The translations under genes and the position numbers were made by a program. Under the pieces are notes generated by a model that saw only the letters and a list, made by a program, of their open reading frames with translations, did not search any database and was not told the DNA's origin. This document shows, one piece after another, positions 20,581 to 32,596 of a DNA stretch of 64,000 nucleotides. Each line of letters opens with the position of its first letter. Position 1 is the first letter of the stretch. Location: the NCBI GenBank assembly GCA_037447655.1, contig JBBHKE010000387.1:1-64000 (forward strand), read 5' to 3'. This stretch comes from Zygnema cylindricum. Its lineage: Eukaryota > Streptophyta > Zygnematophyceae > Zygnematales > Zygnemataceae.

Positions 20581-21296
20581 TGTTGTTCTACGACCCCGGT
20601 GCAGGTGGAGGAGCAGCAGTAGTTGTAGAAGTAGACATGATACACTCTCAGAAGCTATCAAGAATTCTATCAAACAATTGTTTTCAAGTGCTCACAAAAT
20701 CTTATAAAAGCATCCAAACCTCACAAAACTCTATCATAATATAGAGTAGCATAAACACTGACAACCCAGAACTTTCAGTACAATTGACTCGACAACACTC
20801 AAGATATAATACTCAGAAATTTCCCAAAAACTGTCTGCAATTTACTACTTAGAAGTCTTGATACATTAAGTGTTATGAGTCCTAAGTCTTATACTTGTGT
20901 TCTACCGGCGATACCTGTGTACCTGAGAGGTACGTCAAGATACCAAGCTAATACTAATTTGTCGAGCTTTTACTGAGCTACCACTAAGCTACCATTGAGC
21001 TACCCACTAAGTTGAGTCTCGTTGACTTGATTCATATCAATCGCAGCTGGGTTGTCTCGTACCGAATCATATCCAAGATAATAGCCGCTGCGTTGTCAGT
21101 ATGGATCATATCCAAAGTAACCGCAGCTGCGTTGTCCTGTCTGTGTCGCAGCTTCGCTGCTGCGCTGCTCTGTCTGCATAGCAGTTGCGTTGACTTGTAC
21201 TGTACTCAAGTGATGACGCATATCCTTAAACTACAAAATACTACCTTTCTACCGTTCTACTAATATACCGAGACTTAAAGCTTTCCAAAATCAACA
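20581..21296 (-). repeat. 3' LTR of C1 (716 bp)
   Basis: Starts TGTTGATTTTGGAAAGC at 21296 after PPT AAAGCTTTAGGAGAG and ends ...AACA at 20581. Near its end it carries a start codon and MSTSTTTAAPPPAPGS, as in family B LTRs. Contains GCAGCTGCG motifs around 21118-21190. Confidence 0.8.
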
Positions 21297-21490
21297 CTCT
21301 CCTAAAGCTTTAGACTCAGTGTATCAGCGCAGCTGCGATGTCGCACTTAGTGCATCATGGCAGGATAACAGCGCAGCCATAGCAGCGCAACCATAGCAGT
21401 GCAACATAGCAACATAGCTGTGCGAAACCGTGATCACCGGGTCCTACATCCTGTTTTGGGCTATCGCGTGGTAGTATCGCAGTGGAGCTG
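21297..21490 (-). repeat. C1 3' UTR with GCAGC repeats
   Basis: Between the pol stop and the PPT. Around 21330-21420 a ~15-bp word (AGCGCAACCATAGC-like) is repeated about four times. Confidence 0.5.
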
Positions 21491-22277
21491 CTCACCTATT
21501 CACCCAATCCTACTGCATTCCTACAATTGTTCTTCTTGGGAGCAAGAAGAGCTTTAGTAAGCATATCGGCAACCATTCTTGTATTTTGCAGATAGCATAA
21601 TTTGATCACCCTAGAGAACATTTTTTCTCTTACAAAGAGTAATCGTACATCCATGTGCTTACTCTTAAAGTGGTGACTCGGGTTAGAGGCTATGGCAATG
21701 GCAGCCTGGTTATCACACCAGATCACCTGTGGCCCAACCTGCATGTATTTTAGTTCTTTTAACATGGATTTTACCTATATGAGTTCTTTGAGGGCCGAGC
21801 TTGCTACCATATATTCTGACTCCATTGTCGATTGCGCTGTAACCTTTTGAAGTTTGTTGCTCCAGCAGCACGTTTTGTTCCCAATCTGCAAAACCAATCC
21901 CGTGGTGAATTTCCGGCTTGGCATGTCGCCATAGCTTGCATCACTCTACGTTTGGAGCCTCATTTCTCCTCCGCCTAGAATGAGTTTGAGGTCTTTTGTT
22001 CCTGCCAAATATCTTAAGACTCTCCATGTTGCATCAAAATCAGATTTTCTCGGATCCTCTAGACTCTTGCTCAGTATCCAGACTGCTCCAGCAATGTCAG
22101 GACGGGTACAGTTCATGAAATATATTAAGCTTCCTACTATTTGTCTGTAAGGTATTTGTGTCATAGAATCATTCTCCCCTGAATCTGAATACTCGCTAAC
22201 AATGACACATGGTTCTGTCTCTTCTCCCTCTATCTTCTGCCAAAATTCCATTGGAGTTAGACATCCTTTTGCCCCTA
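21491..22277 (-). pseudogene. C1 RNase H and RT C-terminus
   Basis: Copia RNase H close to family B. Readable: CLTPMEFWQKIEGEE, RPDIAGAVWILSKSLEDPRKSD, WCDNQAAIAIASNPSHHF (catalytic Asp) and MVADMLTKALLAPKK. Stops and frameshifts occur near 21770-21945. Upstream RT is missing: homology stops at ~22278 where the satellite begins, in the middle of what should be continuous pol. The 3' LTR is adjacent in the correct order. Confidence 0.85.
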
Positions 22278-25200
22278 TTGTTGTTAGCGCATTCTCAAAC
22301 ATGTGTTATAAACATGGTTCATTCTTTATTTTACCTCTTTTGTGACTGCGAACAATAAATGTTGTTTGTTACAAATATCTTTGTTAGGGCAAACTCAAAT
22401 TTGTATTAGAAACAAGGTTTAGGGTTTTTTTTTACTATTTTTGTGAGCGTTAACAATAAAAAGAGTTTGTTACAACTTTTGTTGTTAGCTCAAACACAAA
22501 ATTTTGTTATTAATATGGTTCGGAGTTTATTTTATCTCTTTTTGTGACCGCAAACAATTAACGTTGTTTGTTACAAATATCTTTGTTTGCGCACACTCAA
22601 ATTTTTGTTAAAAATATGGTTTATGACATTTTTTAACTATTTTTATGAGCGTTATCATTATAAAGAGTTTGTTACTACTATTGTTGTTAGCGCAAACATA
22701 AACTTGTGTTATAAACATGACTTAGAGTTTATTTTGTGAACGCGAACAACAAACGTTGTTTGCTACAAATATCTTATTTAGCGCAAACTCAAATTTGTGT
22801 TAGAAACATTGTTTATGATTTTTTTTAACTATTTTGATGAGCGTTAACATTATAAAGAGTTTTTACCACTATTGTTGTTAGTGCAATCTCAAACTTGTGT
22901 TGTTAACATGGTTTGGAGTGTAATTTACGTCTTTTTCTGACCGCGAACAATAAACGTTGTTTGTTAAAAATATCATTGTTAGCGCAAACTCAAATTTGTG
23001 TTAGAAACAAGGTTTAAGGCTTTTTATACTATTTTTGTGAGCGTTAACAATAAAAAGAGTTTGTTACCACTATTGTTTTTAGCGCGAAAACAAACTTGTG
23101 TTATAAACATGGTTCAGTGTTTAATTTACCTTTTTTGTGACTGCGAACAATAAACGTTGTTTGTTACAAATATCTTTGTTAACACAAACTCAAATTTTTG
23201 TTAGAAACAAGGTTTAGGGTTTTTTTTTACTATTTTTGTGAGCGTTAACAATAAAAAGTGTTTGTAACCACTATTGTTGTTAGCACAAACACAAACTTGT
23301 GCTATTAACATGGTTCGGAGTTTATTTTACCTCTTTTTGTGACCGCAAACAATAAACGTTGTTTGTTACAAATACCTTTGTTAGCGCAAACTCAAATTTG
23401 TGTTAGAAACATGGTTTAGGGTTTTTTTTTACTATTTTGTGAGGGTTAACAATATAAAGTGATTGTTACCACTATTGTTGTTAGCGCAATTACAAACCTG
23501 TGTTATAAACATGGTTTGGAGTTTTTCTTTCCTCTTTTTGTTACCGCGAACAATAAACGTTGTTTGTTAAAAATATCATTGTTAGCTCAAACTCAAATTT
23601 GTGTTGGAAACATTGTTTAGAATTTTTTTTTAATATTTTTGTGAGCGTTAACAATATAAAAATTTTGTTACCACTATTTTTGTTAGTGGAAACACAAACT
23701 TGTGTTATAAAACATGGTTCAAAGTTTACTTTGTGAACACGAACAATAAACGTTGTTTGCTACAAATATCTTTGTTAGCGCAAACTCAAATTTGTGTTTG
23801 AAACATGGTTTAGGGTTTTTTTTAACTATTTTGTGAGGGTTAACAATATAAAGTGTTTGTTACCACTATTGTTGTTAGCGCAAACACAAACATGTGTTAT
23901 GCGCATGGTTCCTAGTTTTTTTTCATATTTTTGTGACCGCGAACAATAAACGTTGTTTGTTATAAATATCTTTGTTAGCTCAAACTCGAATTTGTGTTGG
24001 AAACATAGTTTAGGTTTTTTTTTTTTAATATTTTTGTGAGGGTTAATAGTATAAAGAGTTTGTTACCACTACTGTTGTTAGCGCAAACACAAACTTGTGT
24101 TATAAACATGGTTCAGACTTTATTTAACCTCTTTTTGTGACCGCGAACAATAAACATTGTTTGTTACAAGTATCTTTGTTAGCGCAAACTCAAATTTGTG
24201 TTAGAAACAAGGTTTAGGGTTCTTTTTACTATCTTTATGAGCGTTAACAATATAAAGAGATTGTTACCACTATTGCTGTTAGCGCAAACACAAACTTTTG
24301 TTATAAACATGGTTCGGAGAATATTTTTCCTCTTTTTGTGACCGGAAACAATAAACGTTGTTTGTTACAATTATCTTTGTTACCGCAAACTCAAATTTGT
24401 GTTAGAATCAAGGTTTATGGTTTTTTTTAACTATTTTATGAGCGTTAACAATATAAAGTGTTTGTTACCACTATTGTTGTTAGCGCAAACACAAACTTGT
24501 GTTATAAACATGGTTCGAACTTTATTTTACCTCTTTTTCTGACCGCAAACAATAAACGTTGTTTGTTACAAATATCATTGTTAGCGCAAACTCAAATTTG
24601 TGTTACAAACAAAGTTTAGGGTTTTTTTTACTATTTTTGTGAGTGTTAACAATTGAAAGAGTTTGTTACCACTATTGTTGTTAGCGCAATCTCAAACTTG
24701 TGTTACAAACATGGTTCAAACTTTATTTTTCCTCTTTTTCTGACCGCAAGCAATAAACGTTGTTTGTTACAAATATCATTGTTAGCGCAAACTCAAATTT
24801 ATGTTAGAAACAAGGTTTAGTGTTTTTTTTTCTATTTTGTGAGCGTTAACAATATAAAGAGTGTGTTACCACTATTGTTGTTAGTGCAAACACAAACTTG
24901 TGTTATAATCATGGTTCGAAGATTATTTTTTCTCTTTTTGTGACCGCAAACAATAAACGTTGTTTGTTACAAATATCTTTGTTAGCGCAAACTCAAATTT
25001 GTGTTAGAAACATGGTTTATGATTTTTTTTAACTATTTTGATGAGCGTTAACATTATAAAGAGTTTGTTACCACCCACCTGTTATTTAGACCCCGCACTG
25101 CCACCTAAGTGCACCCATAGCTATAACTTTTGAAATATAACTCCAAATCGCGTGATTCTTTCGCGAACGTCTACCAAATTTAGTAATCTATAATCATAAA

Positions 25201-26847
25201 TCCTAAATACCCTTTTATAAACAAGTTCGATCCGCTATTACTGTTATACATGGTTTAGGGTTTTTTTTAACTATATTGTGAGGTTTAACAATATAAAGAG
25301 TTTGTTACCACTATTGTTATTAGCGCAAACACAAACATGTGTTATGAACATTGTTCCGAGTATATATTTCCTCTTTTTGTGACCGCGAACAATAAACGTT
25401 GTTTGTTACAAATTTTTTTTAGCTCATCTCAAATTTGTGTTGGAAACATGGTTTAGGTTTTTTATTTTAATATTTTTGTGAGGGTTAACTCTATAAAGAG
25501 TTTGTTACCACTACCGTTGTTAGCGCAAACACAAACTTGCGTTATAAACATGGTTCAGACTTTATTTTACTTCTTTTTAAGACCAAAAACAATAAACATT
25601 GTTTGTTACAAATATCTTTGTTAACGCAAACTCAAATTTGTGTTAGAAACAAGGTTTATGGTTTTTTTTTACTATTTTTATGAGGGTTAACAATATAAAG
25701 AGATTGTTACCACTATTTCTTTTAGCGCAAACACAAACTTCTGTTATAAACATGGTTCGGAGTATATTTTACCTCTTTTTGTGACCGCGAACAATAAACG
25801 TTGTTTGTTACAAATATCTTTGTTAGCGCAAACTCAAATTTGTGTTAAAAACATGGTTTATGGCTTTTTTTAATTATTTTTATCAGAGTTAACAGTATAA
25901 AGAGTTTGTTTCCACTATTTTTGTTAGTTTTAACACAAACTTGTGTTATAAACATGGTTCAGAGTTTATTTTACCTCTTTGTGAACGCGAACAATAAACG
26001 TTGTTTATTACAAGTATCTTTGTTAGCGCAAACTCAAATTTGTGTTAGAAACAATGTTTATTTTTTTTTTAACTATTTTTGTGAGCGTTAACAATATAAA
26101 AAGTTTGTTACCACTATTGTTGTTAGCGCAAACACAAACTTGTGTTATAAATATGGTTCAGAGTTTACTTTGTGAACGCGAACAATAAACGTTGTTTGTT
26201 ACAAATATCTTTATTAGTGCAAACTCAAATTTGTGTTAGAAACATGGTTTAGGGTTTTTTTTAACTATTTTGTGAGCGTTAACAATATAAAGAGTTTGTT
26301 ACCACTATTGTTATTAGTGCAAACTCAAACCTGTGTTATAAACATGGTTCGGATAATATTTTTCCTCTCTTTGTGACCGCGAACAATAATCGTTGTTTGT
26401 TACAAATATCTTTGTAAGCGCAAACTCAAATTTGTGTTGGAAATATGGTTCAGGTTTATTTTTTAATATTTTTGTGAGGGTTAACAATATAAAGAGTTTG
26501 TTACCACTACTGTTGTTAGCGCAAACACAAACTTGTGTTATAAACATGGTTCAGACTTTATTTTACCTCTTTTTGTGACCGCGAATAATAAACGTTGTTT
26601 ATTACAAGTATCTTTGTTAGCGCAAACTCAAATCTGTGTTAGAAACAAGGTTTAGGGTTTTTATTACTATTTTTATGAGCGTTAACAATATAAAGAGATT
26701 GTTACCACTATTGCTGATAGCGCAAACACAAACTTCTGTTATAAACATGGTTCGGAGTATATTTTACCTCTTTTTGTGACCGCGAACAATAAACGTTGTT
26801 TGTTACAAGTATCTTTGTTAGCGAAAACTCAAATTTGTGTTAGAAAC
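22278..26847 (+). repeat. Satellite array, ~200-bp dimeric unit, ~22 copies
   Basis: Two related ~100-bp halves alternate. Half 1 has CAAACTCAAATTTGTGTTAG, GGTTTAGGG, a T-run and GTGAGCGTTAAC. Half 2 has CAAACACAAACTTGTG, ACATGGTTCGG and CGAACAATAAACGTTGTTTG. Half 2 carries the dyad AACACAAACTTGTGTT. AT-rich, head-to-tail, no coding potential. One 166-bp interruption at 25075-25240. Compatible with centromeric or heterochromatic satellite DNA, but nothing here proves function. Confidence 0.9.
25075..25240. other. Non-satellite interruption in the array
   Basis: 166 bp without satellite words, between two satellite segments. No ORF or LTR end recognised, and no clear TSD. Confidence 0.6.
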
Positions 26848-27511
26848 TGTTGTCCATAGCCTTTTTAAGCCATGGGTTACTCACGGAAACACCCACAGAC
26901 TACCTCAAAAACAGCTGTGTTTCAGACGACACAGATTACTCCACAATATACAAAATGATCTCAAACTGCACCAATATGCAGTATACCATATACACTGCAA
27001 ACTCCCAAAGTTACAGCCAAATCCACCAAGGCATCTAGAAGATATAAGCTTCAGAGTTTCCCAAATGTAGCTGACAGCTTCACAAACTAACCACTTAGAC
27101 TGTTCACAGAATCTTACAGAGATATTGGAATACAATGAAACTTCACAAACATATATATTCTATATCATAGAATAACTCCACAAAGTTTCATATGAAAGCA
27201 CCAATCAGAGTGATCATACCAACAGGTCAAAGATGCAGAAAACAGTCCGCCATTACTTTGATTAACTTGACTGCGATACATAAAATAATCTAAGTCCTGC
27301 AAGTTATACTCAGAGTACGGAGGCATACCAGCCGTACTGTATCTACTCTAATAAACCATTTAGTCAAAAGGACAAACCTCTGTTGTACATAATATTTACA
27401 CCGTACTCTTCGTATGTCAGAAACCAAGCTACCACTAAGCAACTACTAAGCTACCACTACCGTACAATCATCATTACTCGAGATCTATCCTAGTCATATT
27501 ATCCGCAGTTG

Positions 27512-27561
27512 CGCTAGCTGCGCTGGTTGCGCTGGTTGCGCTGGTTGCGCTGGCTGCGCTT
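27512..27561 (+). repeat. 9-bp tandem repeat in C3
   Basis: About five copies of CGCTGGTTG (variants CGCTAGCTG and CGCTGGCTG). Confidence 0.8.
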
Positions 27562-27837
27562 GTCCGTACGGATCATACAAATAGCCGCAGCTATGTTGAC
27601 TTAACTGCGTCGCAGCTCCGCAGTATTGGCGGCGCCTATTCCAACATTCCGTTTATTTTACATAGGATCGCTTCGCGATCCGCCGTCCATTTGTCACAGC
27701 TTGTTCACACCACTCAATGAGTATTTTACATCACTTTAATAATATCAATCCGTTTGCTCCCCCAATCCGTGAATCTATTCAAACCTCCATATTAAATCCA
27801 ATTAGCAGTTACGGGCAAACTGTCTCGTACGCACGAA

Positions 27838-27847
27838 NNNNNNNNNN
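27838..27847. other. Assembly gap (10 N)
   Basis: Run of ten N. True length unknown. It lies in GCAGC-rich repeat DNA, which likely broke the assembly. Confidence 0.95.
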
Positions 27848-28051
27848 CTGTAGCGTACTGCTATGACTGCTATGATCTGTCAGCGCAGCTGTGATATTAG
27901 AGCAGCGCAGCTGCGATGTCAGATCAGAGCACCATAGCAGCACAGCAACAAGTGTAGAGTGCTCAAGGTTTCTAGCTGCGATGTCAGACTTAGCGCAGCA
28001 TGGCAACATAGCAGCAAGATATAGAGAGAACTTAAGGTTTCCAAAACAACA

Positions 28052-28517
28052 GAAATTACATTGGATCGTGGTATCTTCAAAGATTACGGCACCAAATCCG
28101 GAAATAACATGTGTCTACATTTAGGCCATGTCGTACAATGTCCGTACAGAAATTACACCGACAACTGTACTTTTTGTGTACGGAGGAGTAATGTGATTGG
28201 CTCCGTACATCAGTAGATAGAGTCTGTGAGAGAGATAAGACTTAGAAAAATTAGGAGATAGGACCCTCTCTCCCAAAGAGCTTCTGTACAAAAGGTCAAC
28301 TTTGACCCTCCATAACTAACTGCTTAGGGGAGAAAATTCAGAGATTATTTTTGCCATCGACTCAAGGGAGTCTTACCTTCACAGAGGTGAAGTTGGTTAG
28401 AGTTTTTGTTTGCCAAGGTGGCAGTTGTTTTTGCTGAAACACAAAGGGGTCAGGGTTATCCTAGAGGCTTCTTGGAAGGTGTCCACTCTGAGGACTTATG
28501 GAGGTCTCAGAGTTTTA
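28052..28517 (+). repeat. 5' LTR of A7, 3' part only
   Basis: Matches 35465-35928 of the solo LTR closely. The first ~570 bp, including the tRNA-like module, are missing; C3 lies there instead. Ends GAGTTTTA where CA is usual. Confidence 0.85.
28359..28392 (+). other. Paired R/U5 hairpins in A7 LTR
   Basis: GACTC-AAGG-GAGTC (28359-28372) and CTTCAC-AGAG-GTGAAG (28377-28392), 4 nt apart. Confidence 0.65.
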
Positions 28518-28532
28518 GGTTATGGGCCCACC
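28518..28532 (+). other. Primer-binding site of A7
   Basis: GGTTATGGGCCCACC, 15 of 15 complementary to the plant initiator tRNA-Met anticodon arm. The ATG at 28522 lies within it. Confidence 0.85.
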
Positions 28533-29600
28533 CTCTAGGGTACCAATCTTTAATGGAACTGGCTTCATATACTGGGAAAGTATGATGATAGGAGCCCTAT
28601 GCGAAAAAAGGTTTTGGGGCATAGTGAGTGGACGATTCGGGCGTCTAACAAGTCTTGGAATTCCTCTAGGGTTTGAAGGAAGCAAATTCACAAAGAAAAC
28701 AGGTCCATCTTCAACGGAGGAGACAAAGGAAAGAGAGGTGATGGACAAAGAAGCGGAGAAGGAGTTGACCACACCAATAGCAACTGGTTCACCATTTATG
28801 TCACCTATTCCAAGGAACGAGGAGAATGATACTCAAACTTGGGATTTCAACAATATGGCGGCAAAGCACTTCATCCTACGCCATCTTACTGAAGGACTTG
28901 CATGTCCTCATTTGCAAGTAGAAAGGGCATCCGATCTGTGGATGGCTCTCATAGAAATGTACACAAGTGGTACGATTCAGCAACAACAGTTGGATGATCA
29001 AAGAGTTAAGGAATATGTATACAAAGGGGGAAAGATGTTGGATTTTTGCAATGAGCTTGTTACACTATTCATGGAGCTAGAGAGTGCGGGAAAAGATTTT
29101 AGTAAAAAAAAAGGTTAACTGTTTACTGATGAAGTAACTTGATGAGTTCGAAAACATAGTCTACCGTGTGTAGGACTTGCCGGACTCCAGGTGGATATTA
29201 AACTCAGTGGTAGGGATGATTCTCGTTCGGGAGAATATGATTGAGATCCTAAGGGGAGGAAAGAGTGGCCAAGCCTTGGCAAATTCGACCGATTAGAGTA
29301 ACAAGGATTCTCGGAAACCGGTCAGAAACTATGGGGGAAGGAAGCAGAAAAATCAGGCCGATGAGTTCCGGCCAAGGGCTCCCAAAGGTTTATGTCATTT
29401 TTGTAAGAAACCAGGGCACTATATGGCGGAGTGCACTAACCTAACCGAGCTTCGGTTAAAGGAGGGGCAGATGGATGGAACCCCGAGAGGAAAGAAAAAG
29501 GCCGTTGTGACACAGGTACATGAGGCGGAATCCAAGGACGAGGACGGTGAGCTCCTTTTGGATGAGGAGTTGGAGGCGAAAAACGAGGTCGAAATTCCAT
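28522..29600 (+). pseudogene. A7 gag
   Basis: Starts MGPPSRVPIFNGTGFIYWES. Here the LTR-borne ATG (28498) is cut off by a TAG at the LTR end, so only the ATG in the PBS remains usable. The capsid region is intact to 29118 (KGGKMLDFCNELVTLFMELE). It then shifts frame at a 9-A run near 29104-29112. The rest, with stops, contains knuckle CHFCKKPGHYMAEC (CX2CX4HX4C, near 29394-29436) and an acidic tail. Same subgroup as A4. Confidence 0.85.
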
Positions 29601-30990
29601 GAAGGCAGAAATGTGCTTACGGTGGATTGAAAGGTGAAGCAGGATGGATTATAGATTCACGTGCCTCCATGCACATGTGTAAGGATAGGCACCTGTTCAC
29701 TAAGATAAGAAAGATTCCCAATGTAGAGATAGAGTACGCGGATGGGAGGATAATCACCACTACTCTTGTAGGATCGGTAGATCTGAAAGTGTTAGTAGAA
29801 GGAAAGACATCCATAGTAACATTCTCCGATGTATTGTTTATTCCAGAGCTGAACAAAAACCTCATCTCTACATCTGTATTAGATGATAAGGGTTTTTTAC
29901 TAGCACTAGGGAAGGAGTCTTTACTGCTAGTTTTGAGGAGGATGTCTATTTCATTGCTGAGAAAGGTAGCCATGGGATGTTTAGGCTGATTTTAAGTAAT
30001 GTAACGAAGAAACTTTATTATGCTGGTGTTCATGATATTATGATGTGGCAAAAAAGGCTTGGGCATGGTTATCTAGATAAGTTATGAGAGATGAAAAAAA
30101 TGGGAGTGGTGGAAGGGATTTAGTTCAACGAGAGTGATAATATAAGTGATGTAGTGGATGTGCTCAAGGTAAAGCACACAGATAACCCTTTCCTAAAACA
30201 GCCACCTATAAGGGAGAAAAAATTCTAGATCTAGTACACACAAATATTTGGGGACCAGCTAAAGTGCCCTCACCTGGGGGGAAGAGATTTATGATGACTA
30301 TCACTGATGATAGGTCTCGGTATTCCCGAGTGTATTTTTTGAAAAACAAGTCCAAAGCTCAAGATTGTTTTAGACAATATAAAGCATGGAGCAAAAAACT
30401 CCGTGAAACTCCAATCAAGAGAATAATGAGTGACAATGGTGGAGAGTATACTTCTAACTAGTTTGAGGATTTTTTGAGGGAAGATGGGGTCCAACACCAA
30501 AAGACAGTTCCAGAAAACCCGGAACAGAATGGGGTAGCTGAAAGGTTAAATATAACACTAAGTGATAGTGCTAGAAGTATGTTGTCAGATAAGAAGATAG
30601 GAAAAAGGTTTTGGGAAGAAGCAATGAACTGTGCTAATTACCACAAAAATAGACTTCTTACTTCAGCTATAAAAGATCAAACACCTTATGAGAGATGGAC
30701 AGGCCGAAAACCATATATATCTCACTTAAAGGTTTTCAGAAGTCAAGTATTCAGTCTAGATACAGATCGGTCTAATTGGAAGCTAGATCCTAAAGGAAAA
30801 CCGAGATACTTATTAGGATATGATGAGGATGTTAAAGGATATACAGTTTTTGATCTAAAAAGGGAAGATATAATCTTAGTAAAGCATCTAGTAGTTATGG
30901 ATGAAGGAAAGTCTGTGGATCCCTTCAAATATACAAAGTAAGTAAAAATCAGATTTGAGTCAGAAAATTCCGATGACTTTGAGCTTCCTA
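29601..30990 (+). pseudogene. A7 protease-integrase
   Basis: Protease block WIIDSRASMHMC (29645-29680) has Arg in place of the active-site Gly. The zinc module is disrupted near 30040-30180. In the integrase core the first Asp is Asn (HTNIW near 30240), as in A4. The second Asp (SDNGGEY) and the Glu (NGVAERLN) are present. A stop interrupts at 30459. The C-terminal block is open from 30474 to 30941 (MLSDKKIGKRFWEEA to DEGKSVDPFKY). Confidence 0.87.
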
Positions 30991-31055
30991 ACTATCTAGG
31001 TTTTAGAGAAGATGACATTCTTACAGGTACAAATCAGACCGAAAAAGACTCGGCA

Positions 31056-32596
31056 TTGGAAACTCCTGTGACAACTCTACCCGAAGCGGAAGACGTGGTG
31101 GAAATTGATTCGGAATCAACGGATAGGGGAGAAGTCGAGATAGTTCGAAAGAATCCACGAGAACCATCTATTCTGGCCGCAGATTTTGAGGGGGGGAGGA
31201 GAAGTAGCAAAAGATTGCAAGAAAAACAGGTTAATAACAAGGTAACAAAACTATCTCATCAAGATGAACCTCAAACTTATAGAGAGGCGATGACTTGTCC
31301 AGAAAGAAACCGGTGGAAGACACCCATCAATGAGGAGATGGCCTCAATTATGGCAGCCGATACTTGGGAGCTGGTGGATTTTCCACCTAACCCAAAACCA
31401 ATCGGCTGTAAGTGGGTTTTCAAATTAAAACTGAACCCAGATAACACAATCGAGCGCTACAAGGCTCGACTAGTGGCAAATGGATTTATAGAAAAGGAGG
31501 GAATTGACTACGAGGAAACCTTTGCCCCGGTGGTCAGATTTCCCTCCGTCCGCATACTTCTCAGCCTGGCAGCAGCGGAAGACATGGAAGTGCACCAGAT
31601 GGACATCAAGACAACCTTTTTGCATAGAGAATTGGAAGAGGAGATCTTCATGCGACAACCCGAAGGGTTTGTGGAAGAAGGAGAGGAGAGTAAGGTATGC
31701 CGGCTGATTAAATCTCTTTATGGTTTGAAACAGGCGCCTCGACAGTGGAATAAGAAGCTTGGTGAGTTTTTTACCGGTCTGCGATATATTCGGATCAGCT
31801 CAGATCACTCAATCTATGTTTTCGAAGATGAGGAAGGTTTTATATTTATTGCAATTTATGTTGATGATTTGCTTGTTTTAAGTAAATCAATGGAAAAAAT
31901 TAATAAACTGGAAACCGATCTTAAGGGGAGATTTGAAATGAAGGATATAGGGGAAGCAAAATATATTTGTGGAATTCAAGTAGAGAGAGACCGAAAAAGA
32001 AAAATTATAAGATTGACTAAAAAGAAAGCAATAGGGAACATGCTTGAAAAATTTCAAATGGATAAACCTAATAGTTGTATAACTCCAATGGAGTTGAACA
32101 AGGGAAGTGAGGGGAGTGAGGAAAAAGGAGTCATGGTCTTAGACAAGGAATTATCTCCTGAAAAACAGAAGTTCCTGCAGACTATTCCTTACAGGCAAGT
32201 AGTGGGAAGTCTAATCTATTTTATGAATTGTTCGCGGCCGGATTTAGCTGCAGCTGTAGGAGTGCTGAGTAGAAGTCTAAATGCTCCCAAAAAGAGGGAT
32301 TGGGAGGCAGCTAAGAGAGTCCTTAGATATTTGATAGGAACTAGGGATCTATGGTTGCATTTGGGTGGGGAGAATACTGACATCACTACTTGGAGTGATG
32401 CCAGTTATGGTGATGCTCCGATGAGGAGATGTACTTCTAGATATGTATTATATGTGGGTGATGGGGCTTGCAGTTCGAGTAGCAAACAACAAAAAGTTAT
32501 TGCTCTGTCCACCATGGAGGGTGAATATATGGCCTTTTGTTGTGCTGTAAAAGAATTGATGTGGGTCAAGTCTTTGCTTGGTGAGCTTGGTCTTCT
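31056..32596 (+). pseudogene. A7 reverse transcriptase-RNase H, open frame
   Basis: A long open frame, the best preserved A-family RT here. In order: hinge with GGRRSSKRLQE (~45-60), KWVFKLKLNPDNTIERYKAR, MDIKTTFLHRELEEE (first catalytic Asp; usual Asn-Gly is His-Arg), SLYGLKQAPRQWNKK, YVDDLLVLSKS (catalytic pair, ~270), CTRPD-like NCSRPDLAAAV, then RNase H TTWSDASYG and STMEGEYMA. It stops at the junction with A8 near 32596, so the final RNase H Asp and C-terminus are missing. Inactive as a whole. Confidence 0.9.

Larger units (their letters stand above)
26848..28051 (-). repeat. C-family LTR C3, with assembly gap
   Basis: TGTTGTTTTGGAAACC at 28051 (minus strand) to ...ACAACA at 26848, where it meets the satellite. 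The middle matches C2. U3 side is full of GCAGCTGCG words (27850-28020). The size is uncertain because of the N run. Confidence 0.7.

Noticed and set aside
23395-23420. Telomere repeats (GGTTTAGGG)
   Set aside because: The motif occurs once per satellite unit and never in tandem.
22278-26847. CRISPR-like or coding array
   Set aside because: Units are contiguous ~200-bp repeats without unique spacers; open frames inside are short by-products of AT-rich repeats.
26841-28056. GAAAC/GAAAT flanks of LTR C3 as a TSD
   Set aside because: The left flank is satellite and the right flank is A7 LTR, two unrelated sequences, so the four-of-five match is probably chance.
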